A stretch of DNA of 64,000 nt. Origin: Parus major. Lineage: Eukaryota; Chordata; Aves; Passeriformes; Paridae. The stretch lies in contig NC_031799.1 of NCBI RefSeq assembly GCF_001522545.3, positions 38,836,475-38,900,474 on the forward strand. The letters are read 5' to 3'. Shown one piece after another: positions 63,534 to 64,000 of this stretch (the first letter of the stretch is position 1; each line of letters begins with the position of its first letter). Below the pieces are notes generated by a model, which had not been told where the DNA came from, made no database searches, and saw only the letters and a list, made by a program, of their open reading frames with translations. Both the position numbers and the translations under genes were made by a program.

Positions 63534-64000
63534 NNNNNNNNNNNNNNNNNNNNNNNNNNNNNNNNNNNNNNNNNNNNNNNNNNNNNNNNNNNNNNNNNNN
63601 NNNNNNNNNNNNNNNNNNNNNNNNNNNNNNNNNNNNNNNNNNNNNNNNNNNNNNNNNNNNNNNNNNNNNNNNNNNNNNNNNNNNNNNNNNNNNNNNNNNN
63701 NNNNNNNNNNNNNNNNNNNNNNNNNNNNNNNNNNNNNNNNNNNNNNNNNNNNNNNNNNNNNNNNNNNNNNNNNNNNNNNNNNNNNNNNNNNNNNNNNNNN
63801 NNNNNNNNNNNNNNNNNNNNNNNNNNNNNNNNNNNNNNNNNNNNNNNNNNNNNNNNNNNNNNNNNNNNNNNNNNNNNNNNNNNNNNNNNNNNNNNNNNNN
63901 NNNNNNNNNNNNNNNNNNNNNNNNNNNNNNNNNNNNNNNNNNNNNNNNNNNNNNNNNNNNNNNNNNNNNNNNNNNNNNNNNNNNNNNNNNNNNNNNNNNN
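63534..64000. other. Assembly gap (N) to window end
   Basis: Undetermined bases to the end of the window. The gap begins inside the TTCC array, so the array probably caused it. Confidence 0.98.

Noticed and set aside
1..64000. CRISPR arrays, operons, tRNA or rRNA genes
   Set aside because: No regularly spaced direct repeats with unique spacers, no ribosome-binding sites before clustered long frames, and no recognisable tRNA or rRNA motifs. The sequence is vertebrate in character.

Overview
This window looks like an AT-rich, intergenic or intronic stretch of a bird genome, most likely a songbird (passerine). The call rests on the repeats. There are many CR1 LINE fragments, the dominant avian retrotransposon, some with the avian-type 8-bp 3' tail. 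Several long terminal repeats (LTRs) resemble the ERVL-like and ERVK-like families common in passerines. No Alu, L1 or other mammalian repeats were seen. Family names come from recognition, not a database search. No host protein-coding exon, tRNA, rRNA, CRISPR array or bacterial-style operon could be supported. The short open frames are chance frames in AT-rich DNA or fall inside transposons.

Layout: 1-3853 is plain AT-rich DNA. 3854-5589 holds two same-orientation ERVL-type LTRs with a primer-binding-site-like sequence between them. 8963-11640 is the longest CR1 copy (minus strand), with remnants of endonuclease and reverse transcriptase, interrupted by a 295-base assembly gap. 13447-15235 is a cluster of three minus-strand CR1 fragments. 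16780-17035 is an old plus-strand CR1 tail. 19597-20268 is a head-to-head CR1 pair. 21409-23594 is an LTR cluster: an ERVK-like LTR, a GC- and CpG-rich patch with a TATA-like box, and an ERVL-like LTR. 23595-32734 is plain DNA with a striking perfect hairpin at 24537-24572 and an AT palindrome at 25625-25650. 32735-33385 is another ERVL-type LTR, truncated. 33386-48609 is mostly plain DNA with simple repeats. 48610-49015 is a plus-strand CR1 fragment whose 3' tail runs into an ATTCC microsatellite. 52094-53040 is a second head-to-head CR1 pair, followed by a minus-strand CR1 at 53366-53836. 53837-63447 is plain AT-rich DNA. The window ends in a TTCC microsatellite that runs into an assembly gap (63534-64000).

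There is no gene network to describe. All recognisable coding potential is decayed retrotransposon protein. I did not find a convincing new biological system. The items most worth a second look are the perfect 17-bp hairpin, the CR1-seeded ATTCC array, the tandem LTR pair with its primer-binding-site-like sequence, and the GC-rich LTR cluster.
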